Shown here one piece after another: positions 62,660 to 64,000 of a DNA stretch of 64,000 bases. The translations under genes were made by a program, and so were the position numbers. The notes below the pieces were generated by a model. The model worked only from the letters and a program-made list of their open reading frames with translations. It was not told the DNA's origin and did no database searches. The stretch spans positions 439,001-503,000 of the forward strand of contig JALECJ010000003.1 in NCBI GenBank assembly GCA_023515745.1. The letters are read 5' to 3'. How positions within the stretch are numbered: the stretch's first letter is position 1; each line of letters begins with the position of its first letter. Source of the stretch: Amoeboaphelidium protococcarum (taxonomy: Eukaryota; Aphelidiomycota; Aphelidea).

Positions 62660-64000
62660 TCAGCTAACTTCTTCAATGGGACCAAAATGAGAGGATGGCT
62701 ATAGGTGACTATCGCAAGCGTCAGAATGCTGTTACAACATCTCAATTAAAACGCGTTTACGTCGACTCTCTGACGCGGGCTTCCCTGTAGATGAGGTGTT
62801 AGGTGAGATCTTCCGCATGCAATTCTATGATTAGGAATAACGCGAACCACTCCTCGTCTATATCTATTATTGAGGATCATAAAAGACCACAATGTAATCT
62901 GGATGATAATCACAAATGTCGTTATGTACATTGGCTGTAGATCCAACCAACGGCCGCAATGTGTATACTCCATTAACAATAGGTTTATGATGACTAATTC
63001 CGCCATAAGACGTATCCCGAACACTTTCATCAGTCTCATTGCTACTAATAGTTGGCTCTTCCACAATTATTTACGGCGTCAGACTTTTACCAGAATATTT
63101 ACTCTACTGGTAGTTTGCCAGGTGAGCAAGTGCCGAGTGGTGACGATCATGAGAGACTTTCTAGTGCCCTGAGCCACTTTAAGCAGTGGAATTAGACTGA
63201 ACAACCTCTCCACTAAGCTGATCTTTAGTACTAACACTACTCAGACTGTCGCTTGAACTAGAACTAGTGTCCATTGTTGGAACAAATGAGTTCCGCAGAG
63301 GAGACTGATACTTTTTAAGATCCCCGACATCTCCACCACAGCTCTTACTATCATACTCTTTCACATGATGATGACTATGATGATTATGATGATGATGCAG
63401 ATGTTAGTGAGCATTATGAGAAGTTTTAACGTGACTTTTATTATCATGGTGTCCAACATGAGGCAGCATCTTTGAAAAATCGCGTCCAATAGACAATGGC
63501 AATTTAAATCGTCGAGAGCCACTATGGTCTTCATGGTGATGCTACTAACTCTTATTCTCACTCTAATCAATAGGAATTTACTCACGACTAATCATTTAAG
63601 CAGCAGTATCATTACTCTAACGATGACTATCTTAATTATACAAAACGGGGCTCTGATCCGCATCCATTTCAAAATCAGATATACTAGCGACACTACTCCT
63701 ACTCAGACGACCATAAGAGTTTCTATACAGATCATTGACACCATCTACTTACACAGCGGTATACTAATCTCTAGTACTCACTTACACATGACCATATACA
63801 TCACCAGTTGTATCGCAATACTCCGCCACCATTTAACAATCGGATGATTTATTACAATTACGCAATGGCGATGACGCAATATCAGTGTCGGCGGCGGGCA
63901 GATTAGAATCACCATCTCGAGCCACGGCAGCCACAGAATCGTCAATAATGTGCAGATAAACATTGTTAGAATGCAGAATACACTCTGAAGAGCCAGGTAC
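62660..64000 (-). CDS. Unknown His/Ser/Gln-rich protein, C-terminal part (5' end outside the window)
   Basis: The frame is open from the right edge to a TGA at 62660-62662, giving 446 residues of C-terminal sequence; the start lies beyond 64000. Nothing in it matches a family I know. It is low-complexity and probably disordered, with Ser/Asn/Gln tracts, a His-rich block (near 63370-63410), RRFKLPLSIGRDFSKMLPHV and SGKSLTPQIIVEEP, and a basic stretch near the end (SESRRKRVLIEMLQQH). A short folded-looking patch, VNGVYTLRPLVGSTANVHND then DYHPDYIVVFYDP, lies near residues 345-380. About 20 UAR codons are read as Gln. It could be a signalling or cytoskeletal scaffold, but that is a guess. Confidence 0.6.

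Overview
This is nuclear DNA of a small, gene-dense eukaryote with a non-standard genetic code. Conserved reading frames run uninterrupted through TAA and TAG, which fall where homologues carry glutamine, and all 36 complete or 3'-complete genes called here end in TGA. GT-AG introns are few and short (47-80 nt), and all 13 end in TGTAG. The proteins look fungal or opisthokont rather than ciliate: the ERMES subunit Mdm12, Gem1/Miro, Cox16, fungal-type Ser3 phosphoglycerate dehydrogenase, a PAK kinase with a CRIB domain, Yak1, coactosin and tubby. Respiratory complex I (NDUFS1), PDH E2, methylcrotonyl/propionyl-type carboxylase and methylmalonyl-CoA epimerase show a complete aerobic mitochondrion. 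From memory, the best fit is an early-diverging relative of fungi that uses UAR as Gln, such as the aphelid Amoeboaphelidium; this is inference and needs a database search.

Layout. 1-5 kb: AFG2 (cut by the left edge) convergent with a PAK kinase. 5.9-12.8 kb: an unknown secreted protein tail-to-tail with the large Arf-GEF Sec7. 13.5-18.2 kb: Pescadillo, a universal-stress-type protein, methylmalonyl-CoA epimerase, and a degenerate NYN-domain protein. 18.3-22.7 kb: a kelch-type membrane protein, a small Cys-rich secreted protein, ribosomal protein uS11 and a multi-span membrane protein. 23-29 kb: biotin carboxylase, COX16, eIF4E, phosphoglycerate dehydrogenase. 29-36 kb: an unknown protein, an HPP-family membrane protein, NDUFS1 and Ytm1. 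36.5-43.6 kb: OSR1/Fray-like kinase, coactosin, Mdm12, tubby, phosphoserine phosphatase. 43.7-52.2 kb: PDH E2, mitochondrial rhomboid, pyridoxal kinase, a coiled-coil protein, kynureninase, acyl-CoA oxidase. 52.4-64 kb: an odd P-loop NTPase with few reassigned codons, Yak1, a sulfotransferase, CAF-1 p60, Gem1, and the C-terminal part of a His/Ser-rich protein cut by the right edge.

The genes are housekeeping genes in a compact genome. Convergent ends lie 4-130 bp apart, and several divergent pairs share 120-250 bp promoters. Functional groups recur without forming operons: 60S ribosome biogenesis (Afg2, Pescadillo, Ytm1), serine synthesis (Ser3, Ser2), PLP supply and use (pyridoxal kinase, kynureninase), mitochondrial-ER contacts (Mdm12, Gem1), and mitochondrial energy metabolism. 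I saw no tRNA, rRNA, transposon or CRISPR array, though tRNA detection by eye is unreliable.
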